A stretch of DNA of 64,000 nucleotides from Coptis chinensis (GCA_015680905.1 CM027382.1:2914001-2978000), one strand, 5' to 3'. Positions 33,141 through 45,300 are shown, counted from the first letter of the stretch. Translations and numbers: made by a program. Notes: a model not told the origin generated them from the sequence alone.

Positions 33141-34139
33141 TCAGACATAAAACTGCTCTAACTGCACATCTCTCCCCTTCAGAGGGGCATACTCTCCTAA
33201 GTAAACTTCCAAGTGATCTGAGAGGCAAGATTTATCGATACTTTCATGATGATACGACTTGCAAAGGAAGTAGACAATTGTTTGAACGACGAGGCCAAGT
33301 AGAATCAATTTCAATAACAAGAAGAAGCAAACGATCCCATAACTCGTCCTGACAAACATCCCCAGTGAATCTCCGTGCACAACCAACTTCTGAAATGTTA
33401 ACTGAATAACAACTATAGAGAACTGAATACTAATATAGAGGGCACTGGCTACCCCCATCTTCCCTTTGATCAAAGCTTTGCTCTTAATCATAGCTTGAAT
33501 TCCATACACATCTTCCAATACTGATACTACACTGGCCAAGTGCCATATAACATTTATGTACACGAAACCAATCAAGTACACAATCAAAAGCACAATCAAA
33601 ACCACTAATCCAGGGACATTTTGTCCCATCAAGAAAGCAGATATAATGATTAACGATATAGCAACGAAATTGTACGCAAACATGATTGTAAAATTCCATA
33701 AAAACGTGATCATAAGTCTTTTCCAGACCTTGGGAACCACGCTAAGTACTTTCTTGAAGGTCAAGTCCTTGGCAGTATATATACACGCAATTGTGTATAC
33801 AACTGCCGAGGTAGATAGAAGAGAGAGTACAAGGACAAAGAGAAGATACGCCGCCTTGAATAACCAAAAAGTGATCCATTCAGAAGATAAACGATTCGAA
33901 ATCCTATTATGCAAAGGACTACCCGTCCGGGTATAATCTAAAGCTTCTTCGTTACGAATGATTTTTCCGAATATGAAGTCGGAAATCTGTATATGAGCTA
34001 AAAATATGAAAGTTAAAGGGACGATCAAACCAAGCACGATTTGAGTGAAGACCTTCTTCCATGACAAAACTATCTTGTAAGCTTCTTTGTATATGCCAAT
34101 GAAACCAATGAACTGAAGCTCTTCTGGCTCTCTGTCCAT
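33141..34139 (-). CDS. Plant-specific six-span membrane protein, single exon
   Basis: A 332-residue protein of the uncharacterised plant family that includes At4g19950 and At5g44860. The start MDREPEELQF at 34139 matches the family's N-terminal EPEELQF signature. An upstream in-frame ATG at 34301 adds 54 low-complexity residues and is less likely. Hydrophobic spans lie near residues 32-52, 92-118, 142-170, 176-200, 230-250 and 265-295. The C-terminus has SDHLEVYLGEYAPLKGRDVQ, another family signature. The frame is uninterrupted and intronless. A role is not established; an endomembrane or plasma membrane location is inferred from the spans. Confidence 0.88.
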   Translation of the reverse strand: MDREPEELQFIGFIGIYKEAYKIVLSWKKVFTQIVLGLIVPLTFIFLAHIQISDFIFGKIIRNEEALDYTRTGSPLHNRISNRLSSEWITFWLFKAAYLLFVLVLSLLSTSAVVYTIACIYTAKDLTFKKVLSVVPKVWKRLMITFLWNFTIMFAYNFVAISLIIISAFLMGQNVPGLVVLIVLLIVYLIGFVYINVIWHLASVVSVLEDVYGIQAMIKSKALIKGKMGVASALYISIQFSIVVIQLTFQKLVVHGDSLGMFVRTSYGIVCFFLLLKLILLGLVVQTIVYFLCKSYHHESIDKSCLSDHLEVYLGEYAPLKGRDVQLEQFYV

Positions 34140-35202
34140 ATTCTTTCCAGCAAAAGGTGGAGTACAGAGGAAGGTAAGAGAAGGAGAGCAAGTATAAGAT
34201 GAGTTTCTTTGAAGGAAATAATGGAGAAGGTGAGGTGATGATGTTAAAATATTTGGAGTAGACTTTGAATTGTTGTTAGAATAAGTTTCTCTAAGGACCA
34301 CCTTCAGATAACTACTGATTTGGGTGTCCCAGTCTTTACGGTTCAGATGTCTAGAAGCAATTACAGGTAAATGAGATTATGAGTTTATGACCACATTTAA
34401 ATATCATTAGAAAGTCAAGGATTGTGTTCACCTAGGAAAGTGAAAATTTTCCACCACCATGGATTTAGGATCTAAGAACAATCTAGTAAGTGAAATGGAT
34501 AGGGAGGGTACCCAATGGATATTGAGTGTTAAATTTGAATAATGAAATCCGAAATCAATATATGAATGAGAATATATGAGATAATGGATACAGATTTGTG
34601 GTCCTTCGGCCCTCTCCCTTCCCGGTCTCCAAATGTATTGACTTAGATATGAGTGTCCTTCATCGGACGATACATTGACCCTCTATACGATATAAGTTTT
34701 AAGTTAAGCTTTAATTAATGACCATTAACAGGGATGGTGGTCGATGGAAAATTATAAAAGCAATTTTCAAGGGAAAAAAAAAAATACAAGTGGACGTTAG
34801 AAAATTCTGAAATGAGAATGCATCATATTGACCAGACCATGTAGATGTAGATTAATTAATCTGTATTTTGTGTTAATGTAGTATTCCAATCTAGTAGGTG
34901 AGGAATATGACACATCAGAATCACAGTTTATTGGTTCTACCTGCTTGTTATATTTCTTCGAAGCCGGCAATATGACTTTGTTGAATGCTTCTTTCCACGC
35001 CAAGAATACCAAAAAAAAGTAACCCTCTTTTGAGACCTTCCAGGCAAATGGGAGCTGTCCAACACGTTATCCATTTGTTATGGTTAGTCTCAAACACTCA
35101 AAAACGCATTCTTTCTCATTCACAAGCTAAGGGGCCATTCTTTAGCCAAAAAAAAAAAGCTAAGGCCATTTGTTTTGGGTGTTAATATTTTCACCGTAAG
35201 CA
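34140..35202. other. Upstream of membrane protein gene, no gene seen
   Basis: Contains the 5' region of the minus-strand membrane protein gene (34140-34400). Beyond this is AT-rich DNA with a short minus-strand frame at 34797-35012 that I do not recognise. Confidence 0.45.
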
Positions 35203-35671
35203 TAGGGCAGGAAATGGAGCGGGTTCAGATCAGATCAGATTATATCCATTTTTAGATCCATTTTTTCAAAACAAAATCATATCCAGATCCATGACCCGAA
35301 TGGATCCAAAATGTCATACCATATTCGAACCATTTCTTTAAGTGGTATAATCGGATCCGACCCGACCCGACTCGAATTGGAAAGTGGTGTTGTCAAACAT
35401 CAATCACGATTCACGAGAGTCCAGAGTTCAGACCATAGAGACTAGAAAAGATATTTATTTGGAAAATATATTAAACAAAACTTTACATTTTGGATTCGGA
35501 TCTAGGAGGATCCGAACCGATTAGAGTAGAACCATATTTGAACCCGAATTAAAATTGGATAATCCATATCCGAACCATTTTCTTATTTGGACTCATTATT
35601 AAGGTCCAAACCCATTGAAATAGGTTTGGATTGAGTCAGATTCGGGTCAAACCGCACCATTTCCAGCCCTA
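35203..35671. mobile_element. hAT-type MITE
   Basis: A 469-bp element with ends TAGGGCAGGAAATGGAGCGG and (opposite strand) TAGGGCTGGAAATGGTGCGG. The interior has GGATCCGA/TCGGATCC and CCCGAC words typical of this class. Flanks GTAAGCA (35196-35202) and GTAAACA (35672-35678) look like one duplication with a single mismatch. It lies at the left end of a LINE RNase H relic. Confidence 0.85.
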
Positions 35672-35683
35672 GTAAACACTGCC

Positions 35684-35965
35684 AAGCTATTCTTGAGGGA
35701 GTTACACAAGCCACTAGTATGGGATGGAGGAATATATGGGTTGAATCCCAATCAAAAGCAGCAGTTAATGCTTTTCAGTTGGATGAAGTCCAATGGAGAA
35801 TCAAAAGTGCATGACACAAAGCAAAGAGTAAAGTGGAATGGTTGAACATTACTCATACTTGGAAGGAGATTAATTTCTCAGCGGAGACAAGTGCTTGACA
35901 AGAATGCATGCTGGCAACAGGGACTAAAGCTTGGTGGCATGGCAAACCACTATTCCTGACGCAAA
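35684..35965 (+). pseudogene. LINE RNase H C-terminal relic
   Basis: One plus-strand frame reads GVTQATSMGWRNIWVESQSK, then AAVNAFQLDEVQW, then THTWKEINFSAETSA and LATGTKAWWHGKP, the second half of plant LINE RNase H domains (ESDSKAA and REANFSAD landmarks). Two stops interrupt it (near 35814 and 35897). The first half is missing on the left, where the MITE begins. Confidence 0.8.
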
Positions 35966-36063
35966 CATAAGATGCAGCGACAACCTACTATAGACAAGTT
36001 TAATAGCTTAAGTGTAGTAGCTCCTGGAAATCCATTCCAAAGACCTAAAATACAAACTGTAAC

Positions 36064-36495
36064 TGTATTGGGCAATATCATGCCTTTAGATATTTTATAT
36101 GATATTTATAAATTCGAGATATCGACATAAGGGTCAATATCTCAGTATATTTCGTGATTATTTCAAACATTTGCAAGTATTGAGCGGCAAAAGAAGGAGG
36201 AAGACAATGGACACGTGTTAGGAGTTGATTAGGTCAAAGCTAATTGAATGCACTATATAAAGACTGTATGAGTAGAAAAAAGATTCATTCAATCATTCCC
36301 AGAAAAATTGTTAGAAAACAAGAGAGAGAAAGAGAAACAAAGTAATTGTAAACTTCCATTATTGATAAATAAAAAGTTTTGTTTCACTTCAATTCAACTT
36401 CATTCAAACTACATTTCTATCACTCATCTTCAATTACGAACAATAATTCATGTGATCTTAGATCAATCATCCAAAGAATGTTCTTAGACATCACA
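36064..36495 (+). repeat. 5' LTR of small element
   Basis: 432-bp LTR. It contains ACTATATAAAGACTG near 36250, a likely TATA box for element transcription, and an AATAAA-containing stretch near 36369. Confidence 0.93.
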
Positions 36496-36623
36496 TTGGC
36501 GCCGTCTGTGCATCGGGAACAAGAAAATTTGAAGTTTTCTTCTTCTTCAATTTTGAATCCGTAGTTTTTTTTTCTAAGTTTTAGTGAAAGAAGAGTGAGT
36601 AGTAAATTGAGAACTGAATCATA

Positions 36624-37040
36624 ATGGCTCCAAAGAAAAGAGCAAATAGTAAGTGAGTGGATAATGATAATCAATCACAAACAAGGAATACAAGAGCTTC
36701 CGTATGTAAGTAGAAGCTTCACTTCAGGAAGTCTTGAAGAGGTTGAGGGAAGTGGAAAAACAGAATGCTATATTACTTAAAGAGAATCAAGAGATGAAGA
36801 ATGGAAGTCCAAGTCAGGTTTTAAAAGATCTCCATGTGGAAGAGGAGGAGGCTTGTAGTTCAAAGTCAATTAGTCACTGCACAGAAAAAGTATCGGCAAG
36901 AAACGAAAGAATTGGAGCGCCAATGTGAGATACAAGAAGAGAAAGATAAAAAGAATCAATTAAGCTTTTCTTATTCATTAATGGTGATTTACAATATGCT
37001 CATATACCTCTCTGGTTTTCATGAGAGAAATATAAAATAA
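36624..37040 (+). pseudogene. gag-like N-terminal remnant
   Basis: ATG 36624 (ATGGCTCCAAAGAAAAGAGC) opens MAPKKRANSK then a stop. The frame continues as VDNDNQSQTRNTRASV. A shifted frame from 36734 gives KRLREVEKQNAILLKENQEM, a basic-plus-coiled-coil layout like the gag N-terminus of Tat elements. The frame then breaks up. Confidence 0.6.
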
Positions 37041-38361
37041 AAGTGTTGGAAATGAATTTGGTCCCCCTCTCGTTTGCATCCAATCCTTTTTATAGTTCCT
37101 CCACCTGGCTTCCCCCAATAGCTTTTTTACATGTGTCCATCCCTTTCACACTCTTTTGTACTTGCAACTTATAATGAATATATGGGCCTTCATGCCGATA
37201 TTGTATTAGAACTTTATTGAAAAATTGTCGAATATCTGTATGTATGATATTTGGGCACCACATCGTCTCCTCTCGAAATTTTCAAATTTTATAAGTGAAA
37301 ATTTGAAGATTTTGAGAAGCAATATAATAAAGTAAACTTGATTTTTATTTTTATTTTTATTATTATTTTTTGGGTATGTCTCCTAGTACCAGCATAGTGT
37401 TGAAGATAAAGGGAATGTGGAATTCGATAGGTAGCCTGGATTAAAGCTAGATTGGGCCGTTTGATAAGAAAGGGGCTAAGACCATGTTTCTATCGACTAG
37501 TATCTTCAACAGTATAGTGCTCAAATTCGGAAGCACTAGTTTCAAAAGGATGCACAAGGAATTCCTTCCACAACATAATCTAATTCCTAAGAGGTCTGAG
37601 GTCGATATATCCTAGTGGAAGCAGAGGCAAAGTTATGGCTATCGGTTCTATCGTTAGAATGAATATCTTCACTATTCGTACTATCATTAGAAAGGGTATT
37701 TTCACTCGCTATCATGACTATAAACAAAGAAGTGACGACAAAGGTATTTTTAGTATCGTCAGTTTAATATGTATATCATATAGTCAATAATATAGTTTGA
37801 ATATCGGAAATATCGATATGAGGGTTTTTTAATCGATACATCCGATATGTAAAATAATATACCAACAGGTTATACGTTTAGATCATATTAGGTATGTAAA
37901 TATGCAAACTTTTAAGCATTTTGAAGAATAATATAGTGTTTTATGCTATTATGTAACAAGAACATACACCGATTTACAGTCTTCAAGTTCCAAAAATCTT
38001 CAAATCCATAAACTGTCAGTTTTTATTTTCTTCAGAAATTATATAATAATATGGGTTTTAGAGTAACAAATAAAGGAGTAAAGAACTTACCTTATTGCTT
38101 GCAAAAGTTGGGTTCTGCTGGGAAAACGAACGGAGAATTGCAAAGATGAAGACGAACGAGTATATTTTTGGTTTTTGCTAGGTAGCGTATAGAAGAAGTT
38201 GGAAAGATGAGGGAAAGAAAACCGGTTTATTTAAATTTTTATATTTAAAATTTGGACCGGGTTGGTATCTAGGCCCAGATATGAAAATAAGTGTTTCTGA
38301 TATAACCGCTTCTCGAAAAGTTGAAATTTGAAGTGAAATTTCAAATTTCGAGAGGGGGCGA

Positions 38362-38791
38362 TGTAATGGGCAAATATCATGCATTTAGATATTTTATCTG
38401 ATATTTCAAAACTCGAGATATCGACATAAAAGTCAATATCTCGATATATTTCGTGGTTATTTTAAACATTTGCAGGTATTAAGTGGGAAAATAAGGAAGA
38501 CAATGGATACGTGTCAAGAGTTGATTAGGCCAAAGCTAATTGAAGACACTATAAAGACGGGATGAGTAGAAAAAATATTCATTCGATCATTCCCAGAAAA
38601 ATTGTTAGAAAACAAGAGAAAGAAAGAGAGAAACAGAGCAATTGTAAACTTCCATTATTGATAAATAAAAAACTTTGTTTTACTTCAATTCAACCTCATT
38701 CAAACTACATTTCTATCACTCATCTTCAATTATGAACAGTAATTTGTATGATCTTAGATCAATCATCTAAAGATTGTTCTTAGACATCACA
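38362..38791 (+). repeat. 3' LTR of small element
   Basis: 430-bp LTR alignable with 36064-36495 along its length with scattered substitutions and short indels, noticeably more diverged than the Tat LTR pair. The polypurine tract GAGAGGGGGCGA is adjacent. Confidence 0.93.
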
Positions 38792-38796
38792 GTAAC

Positions 38797-40259
38797 TCTT
38801 CTCTTTTTTATTTTCCTTTTGCATCTCTCTCGGTACTTTTTCCAGTTATAATCAAAATTACTCTTTAGCAAAAAAAATAAAAAATGATAAGCTCACCAAA
38901 AATATAGTAATTTGCCCATTATACCCTCTACTTTTTCATCCATTACCGCCACTAAACTACCTTCCTTTTCTAATCTTTATCTTTCTGAAAACTAACTGTG
39001 GACTGTTATGGATCCATTAACCATTTAAACATGACCATGACCAAAAAGCTCGTACACTTCCTAAAAATCTTTAAGGAATTCGAATCATTAGTAAGGAATC
39101 TGATTTTTTTTTTGGCAAATCAAAAGAGCCTGTGAAATGGTAAATCTGTGTTTGCACTCACTTCTCTGCGTCACATACTCTCTTAATAATTAATTCATTG
39201 ATGACCAAAGGAAATATATGCACCTTGAATAAAAGTACAGCGTTCAAGCTATTAAAACTAGAAGTGATATGTTATTCTTCTTTTACCACTGAAGGAATAG
39301 TGGTCTCAGAAGATGGGATTTGTGAGTTTGTACTGACATATTGGAGTGCCATGCATGAATTTCGTTCTTTTTGCCATTTAAACCTGAGATTAAGGTTTGT
39401 TTCTTCTTCTTTAAGATTTTTCCGTTTCAAATAGCTGAGTTACTAAGACTAAGAGTAGTGGGGTACCGGTGATGTTAATTCAGTACGAGTTGGTTTGGTT
39501 ATCGGAAAGAGAAGTGGCAGTCTTCATCAAGTTATGTAAAGGGGGCGTATAATAGGCAAAATGAATATTTTGCGGTGAACTTATAATTCTCTGACGGTGA
39601 ATATATTATCACCCTTTGTTTTTGCTTCTTATAAGACCACTACCACCACCACCACCACCTTGATATCAAGGTAATTTCTTAAAATCGATATTCTAATTAT
39701 CAAAATTGATTTGAAACATAAAATCAAATTATACGTTTGTTTCAAATTAATCTATTCAAGTTAAATGTGACGTAAAGTAGAGTTATATTTATCAAATAAC
39801 AATCTATAGAATGTTGTGTATTTGTTTTTTCTATTTTTACAAGTGCTTATAAAAAGAAATTAAAATGAAAAGCAAACCACTTTATAAGACCAGAATAAGA
39901 CCCTCTTATAACTTAATAACAAAAAAAACAAATAGCCCGTTAAGTCACTGATAAGAGCTCAAAATTGTAGTTTTAACCCCTTAACAATAATACTTTTAGA
40001 CCAATTATGCGAGTAATAAATAAGAGTTAATGCTAATTACATACTTTTATGTATTCTAGGCATTGAAGTCAATTATGTGCAGAAATGTGCTACTTTGGCG
40101 ATATAAATGAGCAAGGGTTGGTTGCTAAGAAGTTATGTGATTAAATGCTAAGATTCAAGGAGAAAAAGCCTTTGTGCGGCGCGGTTGAAAAGTCGAGTCA
40201 ACGCTGGCGTAAAACAAAGATACAAAAGTCGTGAGAACTTAGAAGATCGTATTTTTACA
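38797..40259. other. Intergenic, no gene recognised
   Basis: AT-rich DNA with a (CCA)n run near 39641-39660. The longest open frame (39198-39434) shows no recognisable motif. 40000-40259 could be untranslated sequence of the Gypsy fragment that follows. Confidence 0.45.
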
Positions 40260-41306
40260 AAGCCTTGAGCGATAGCCCTAAATCTTGCATCGTTCTATCG
40301 GACCGATTGGGGATTTCGAATCCCTCAAATATATTTAATTTGTTACCCGTTTTTCATGGGTTAGACCATGAAAAGCCTTATCGACATTATCGTAGGATTG
40401 ACCAAGTCCTTACTACATTCTACCATCCTACGGTTGGTCTTGAACAAATTAAACTAAGGGTATTTCCCTTCACTTTAGCCGATAAAGGCGACGTCTTGGT
40501 GCTTGCGCCAAGCACCAAATTCTGTGGACTCGTGGGCTAAACTTGTTCAACTATTTATGAAATATTTTTACCCACCACTGAAGACCGATGAAATGCTTTC
40601 CAAGATTCATTTCTTTCGACAGAATCCTCATGAATCATCTTCAGAGGCTTGTAATCGTTTCACCGATCTACTTATAGAGTGTCCACATCATAACCTCGTG
40701 AAAGACACGCTAGTTCGTGCATTTTTCAAGAAACTGTTACACCACCACAAGGAGGTGCTTGACATAATGAATGAGGGTAGTTTCCTAAATAAGGGAGCTT
40801 CAGAGGCTTATAAATTTTTAAAAGATCAAACTAAACGTAATAATAACTGGGGGGTAGTGACGATTTCTCCCGTTCCGCTAGTTCTTCTACAACAGTTAAA
40901 GCCGCCGGTATGTTTGAGATGAAACCCGATCTGGAACTTAAAAATTTAATCGAATTTCTAACTAAAAAGGTAGAGGCTATTTCTGTTCAACAAACGCCTA
41001 TCCCCGTCATGAATGTCAACTCCAATCCATGTAATTTCTGTTTGAGTCCAGAGCATCCCGACAGCCTCGACTCCTATTGTCCTTTCGCCTATGAACAACA
41101 ACAATCACAACAAGATAATGTTTGTTCCATTAATAGCGAACTGAACGCAGCTTGGCGACAAAATCTCAACTTCGGTTGGCGAAATAATCAACAACCTCCA
41201 AGGTTGTTTAACCCAAATGTTAGGCCAACAAACAATTACAACCAAGGTCCACCAAGGCAAGGACAAGGTCAGGGTAATTATAATTATAACAACCAAGCTC
41301 AAACAT
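40260..41306 (+). pseudogene. Athila-like Gypsy gag fragment
   Basis: Three plus-strand frames in sequence: FNLLPVFHGLDHEKPYRHY and EQIKLRVFPFTLADKG (40340-40490); then SVDSWAKLVQLFMKYFYPP and KIHFFRQNPHESSSEACNRF with LIECPHHNL (40503-40760); then MKPDLELKNLIEFLTKKVEA and a Cys-rich CNFCLSPEHPDSLDSYC (40910-41090) before a Gln/Asn-rich end. These match the retrotransposon gag core of Athila-type elements. Frameshifts occur near 40500 and 40900. It ends abruptly at about 41303-41306 against the CCCH pseudogene, with no LTR. Confidence 0.85.
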
Positions 41307-42209
41307 GAATATCTCTTGCGTTAAAGGATGATCTGAGATGACTAGACTGGAAATTGCTTCCAGGAAGATGCAAGGTAGGAACATTTGGTTGTGGCCATGC
41401 CATGGATGAGTGTGAAATGCCACTGGCTGACGGAGACATCGGTGGCGTGAAAGGATTAGGTGACATGACAGAAGCCGAGGACGAGGAGGCTGGCAGTAGA
41501 CTCAAGGCAGCAACCATTTCCATAGCAGCAGATGTAGTTGATCGGGGAGAAGGAACAGCAGAGCCTGTGGACACAGAAAGGACTAAGCTCTTCAGTTGTG
41601 TGCGCAGAGAAACACACTCTTTGCATGCAGCCCGTACCATCTTTGCAGAGGCGTGTCCGACACACTCTTTGCATGCAGCCCATACCATCTTTGCAGAGGC
41701 GTGTCCGATACTGTGCAGGGTGAAGCCAACACTCAAAAACTCCATGAGCATATTCACATAAATCACCCTCCCCCGCACTCCCCAGGAACTCACGGGCAAG
41801 GAACACAACTGTAGTGAAACTTCCTTGGGTCTCTTCTTCTAGCATTTTCACCCGGGTGAACAAAAGGACACTCCGTCCAGTCATGAGAATATGCCCTTGA
41901 ACAAGGTCGAACCTTGAAGGAGAACATGCAAAATTCATCAGTTGCATAAATGTTGTTCTTAATGTCGGGGAGTGATGGATCAGTAGGGTATTCTTTCTTC
42001 TCCGACATCAAAGAAGCTGGGAGATCATTGTACTTTGTCATTGGCGATGAAGTCGAATCTGAAACAAAAGATGGAGATCCATTCTCCGGTGATGATGAGA
42101 GCGGCGGAGAGTTTGAATTCGATAAAGCTGTTACAATCCTTAGATTGTGTTCCCCAGAAGAACCAAATGATCCATTATTGGTGAGGAGTTCTTCAAGTGC
42201 AATTTTCAT
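41299..42209 (-). pseudogene. Tandem CCCH zinc-finger (RR-TZF) protein pseudogene
   Basis: Met 42209 starts a protein with the plant RR-TZF signature: [37 protein letters not shown] and [10 protein letters not shown] one-base insertion then makes a TGA at 41790. The next frame reads [20 protein letters not shown] and the second finger [16 protein letters not shown], preceded by a duplicated copy of its first half. The second Cys of finger one is lost (SA for SC). Another shift near 41575 leads to [11 protein letters not shown] and the Ser/Pro-rich tail. The 3' end is cut at about 41306 by gag sequence. The intact family acts in mRNA turnover in cytoplasmic granules. Confidence 0.9.
41612..41707 (-). 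repeat. 48-bp tandem duplication inside the CCCH pseudogene
   Basis: 41612-41659 and 41660-41707 are identical except one base (41634 against 41682). Forty-eight bases are 16 codons ([16 protein letters not shown]), so the copy adds an extra CX5CX4C half-finger without a frameshift. Confidence 0.97.
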
Positions 42210-42250
42210 ATCAGGAAGCTTCGGAGAAACATTTTATCAAAAATTTCGAC

Positions 42251-42366
42251 CCGTCTTTGCACTTGATAAGTTCTTTTGATATATAGTATTTCTCATCTGC
42301 GGTGTAAACCGTCTTTGCACTTGATAAGTTCTTTTGATATATAGTATTTCTCATCTGCGGTGTAAA
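42251..42366. repeat. 58-bp tandem duplication upstream of the CCCH pseudogene
   Basis: Two identical 58-bp units (42251-42308 and 42309-42366), beginning CCGTCTTTGCACTTGATAAG, lie about 40 bp before the ATG in the presumed 5' UTR. Confidence 0.97.
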
Positions 42367-45300
42367 TGATACTATAGATGATAAGCTAATGACACATAAT
42401 TAGTAGAGAGAGAGAGAGCGCGCCTTGAGGTTGAATTTCGGTACTTTGTACTGTAGGCACGCAAGTATCGCTCGAACAAAATCAGTCCAGCTAGCTACTT
42501 GGTGTTACTGTGTTTGATTTGAAGTTGCTATTTGTTGGTCCCCCTAATTGAGAATTTGAGATAAAATATCCCAGCTGTAAGCCATGAGCCACCGTAGAGG
42601 ACTGCACCCAAATCGAACAACCAACTCATTTTGTGTCCACGCTAATATTGCATCCATTAGTTTTTCACTTCAGACCATAGACTGATGTTTTGAGAATGCT
42701 CATTACTAAACCCTCTTCTTCTTTGCATCAAGCTAATAATAATAATGTCGGTAAAGCCTTTGCAAGCAGCTTAATTTTGTGCACGGAACCTCATGTCCTT
42801 GGAGGGGAAATAGCTGTGCGGAAAGCTTGGTTAAGTTTCCTCCAACCCCACCTTCAGTACTAATTGGGGGCTTTAAGGATCGATGCGACGGATTGTTACA
42901 ATTTGTTTCCCTTTCTGTTATTGCTGCCTCTGCAATTGGTCAGATACATAATGATTTTAAAAAATAAATTAAAAAATAGAAATAATAATAATAATAATAT
43001 GAGAACGGTCCCCATTAATATTGGACACATTGAATATTTCTATAAATTTGTGTTTTCAACAAATTTTTTTTTGAATCATTACAATATTCTATAGTTAAAA
43101 CTTTTTGGTACATAATAATTCAAAAATTAAATGTTAAAAATGTTAAAAAAAAAATCAAATCAATAATACGACATTGGAGGTGGAGGTAAACTCATGATGA
43201 TAAATTTCTTCTTTCTTTAATATTTATACGAAATCTAGCCTACCTCTTTTCACTTGGTGTCTTACATATTCTAATAACTTGATTCAAAAATCAAAATTCA
43301 ACAGCACCATACTAAGATTTTTATCGATGAGGATGTCATACTACCATATGATTAGAGTTTGTAGAATCAATTTATTGAAACCACCAAAAGAGGCTTTGTG
43401 GTATGACCTTAACTAAACAAACTATGGTATTTTGCAAAAAGGCTTCACTCAGTTGACCCCTAACCTTTGTAACTATAGGTTTACCTTGATCTTAAAGTCA
43501 GATTTTGCTTCAATCTATGGTGCATCCTTTCTTCCCAAGATTACAAAGTGAAAGTATGATGACTAGAAAGGTACAATATGGTCTCGAAAGTTGTATCTAA
43601 TTGATTATTTAGGTTTGTATTCCAATTTTCTAACAATTTATTCATTTGAATATCATGGATTATTATTTTTTAAAACAACTTTCATATGTCCATAACCTTG
43701 CTACATCAATTAACAAGAAATCGTCAAGATTGGAGAAGAATGCCCTATACATATGCAGACAATCAAACTAATATGGTAAGCAATTTGTGAGGACATCTAC
43801 TCTATCAAGTAAATTATGTTGTTTTTTTGACATGCTATTTATAAAGTATTAATAGTAATTTGTTTTTCTTCCCACACATGAGAATCTAGGATTAATAGCG
43901 TAATAATATTTTTTGTCCCTTGGTTGGTTAAGCGTTATTCTTTTACTTACCATTTTAAAAATTGCATAACCAACAAAGTATTTTACTTACCATTTTATGT
44001 GAAATTTAATATTTTACATAACCAACCAAGTATTTTACATAGATTGGTAACCAATGAGCGGGGATGTATTTTCCTTGGATTTGAATAGGTTCACAATTCT
44101 GTGGGAAACAATATATATATTATGTCCTCTCTGCGTCACAATTGTTTTAGTATTGAGTTTAATGAAATTTAATGCTTAAAATATCTGGAAAAGAAATTAT
44201 TTTAGAAAAAAATGTTTGTAGTGTTGAGTTCTTGATTTGATATATTCTGATGGGGGTTTTATGCTAACGTTTGCTTCTAGAGTTCTTCCCACATTGATTA
44301 AGTTAAGTTTTCTTTTGTTGATTCATTATTTTTTTGGTTATAAGATTGCTCTAACATTATGGCTGGATATACTATACTAATTTAATCTGGCCATTGCAGA
44401 AAAATGTTTAACTATTTTTCATGCTTCTACTCAGTTGCAAGGCCAAGATTTATGCGGCTCACGATCAATATGAAGATTCGGTGCGCACAATTGCACAATA
44501 AGTATACTACACCACCAACATATGTCTCAGTGTATTATGCCATGGAGGGAATCTTAACTACATATGGAAGGCTAAAGGCTAAAAAATTCCCGTAATATTA
44601 CGTTTTCTAAAATGCTGCATAGGTTGGTTTGTCCATCTTCATGAAATCAAATATGAGCATACGACATAAGACCTATGTTATTAAGTATTAATTTGCACAA
44701 TTGTTTACTTCATATGTATTTTGTGTATCTTCTACAATCTTATAATATGCAGATTGCATCCTTTTAATAATTGTGAAATTTTATAACACACATTGCTTCA
44801 TTTATGGAGGTTTTCAATATATATTTAGTGTTATAGTTGTTCCTTATCAGTTCAGACCACACACGTGAAGATGTATTACCTACTGTTGTATGTACTGAAA
44901 AATACCTGACCTTGAACAGGGGGTGTCTTAGTATTAGTTAAAGCCACCAGATAAAGTTGTGATTGTTCAACTTGAAAAACAAAAACACAAAGACACTGGT
45001 CACCAACTATAACTCGATGAAAATAAAGGAAAGGAAAGGAAAAAGCAAAAATCATTATATCTTGATCTACACTTTTTACATACCTTCATAGACTTCAATG
45101 AAAATACATAAATATGTCCATGATAATGCTTATCTATCTAACCAATCATAGACATTGTCAAAGATATATCTATTATTTTTCTTCTTTTTTCCCCTTAAAT
45201 CTGTTATTTCAATGCATTTGTTTTCATGTTGCATTCAGTTGCATTTTGAAAAGGTTAGATCAAACAAAAGTATATCAACTGAGTGTAAGAACTAAAAGAG

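Larger units (their letters stand above)
36064..38791 (+). mobile_element. Small non-autonomous LTR retrotransposon, Tat-related
   Basis: LTRs at 36064-36495 and 38362-38791 (TGTA(A/T)TGGGCA...CATCACA) are flanked by GTAAC at 36059-36063 and 38792-38796. The primer-binding site TTGGCGCCGTCTGTG follows the left LTR directly, and GAGAGGGGGCGA precedes the right LTR. The 1.87-kb interior has only gag-like N-terminal remnants and no polymerase, so it would depend on a partner element. Confidence 0.93.

Noticed and set aside
34797..35012. Minus-strand frame with FLAWKEAFNKVILPASKK as a paralogue of the membrane protein gene
   Set aside because: The likeness to that gene is limited to a few residues and there is no membrane span.
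36379..36564. Open frame of 61 codons inside the small element's left LTR and leader
   Set aside because: It crosses the LTR boundary and primer-binding site; the LTR repeat explains the conservation.
40503..40922. Possible independent plant gene at 40.3-41.3 kb
   Set aside because: Gag landmarks in three consecutive frames identify it as an Athila-like retrotransposon fragment.
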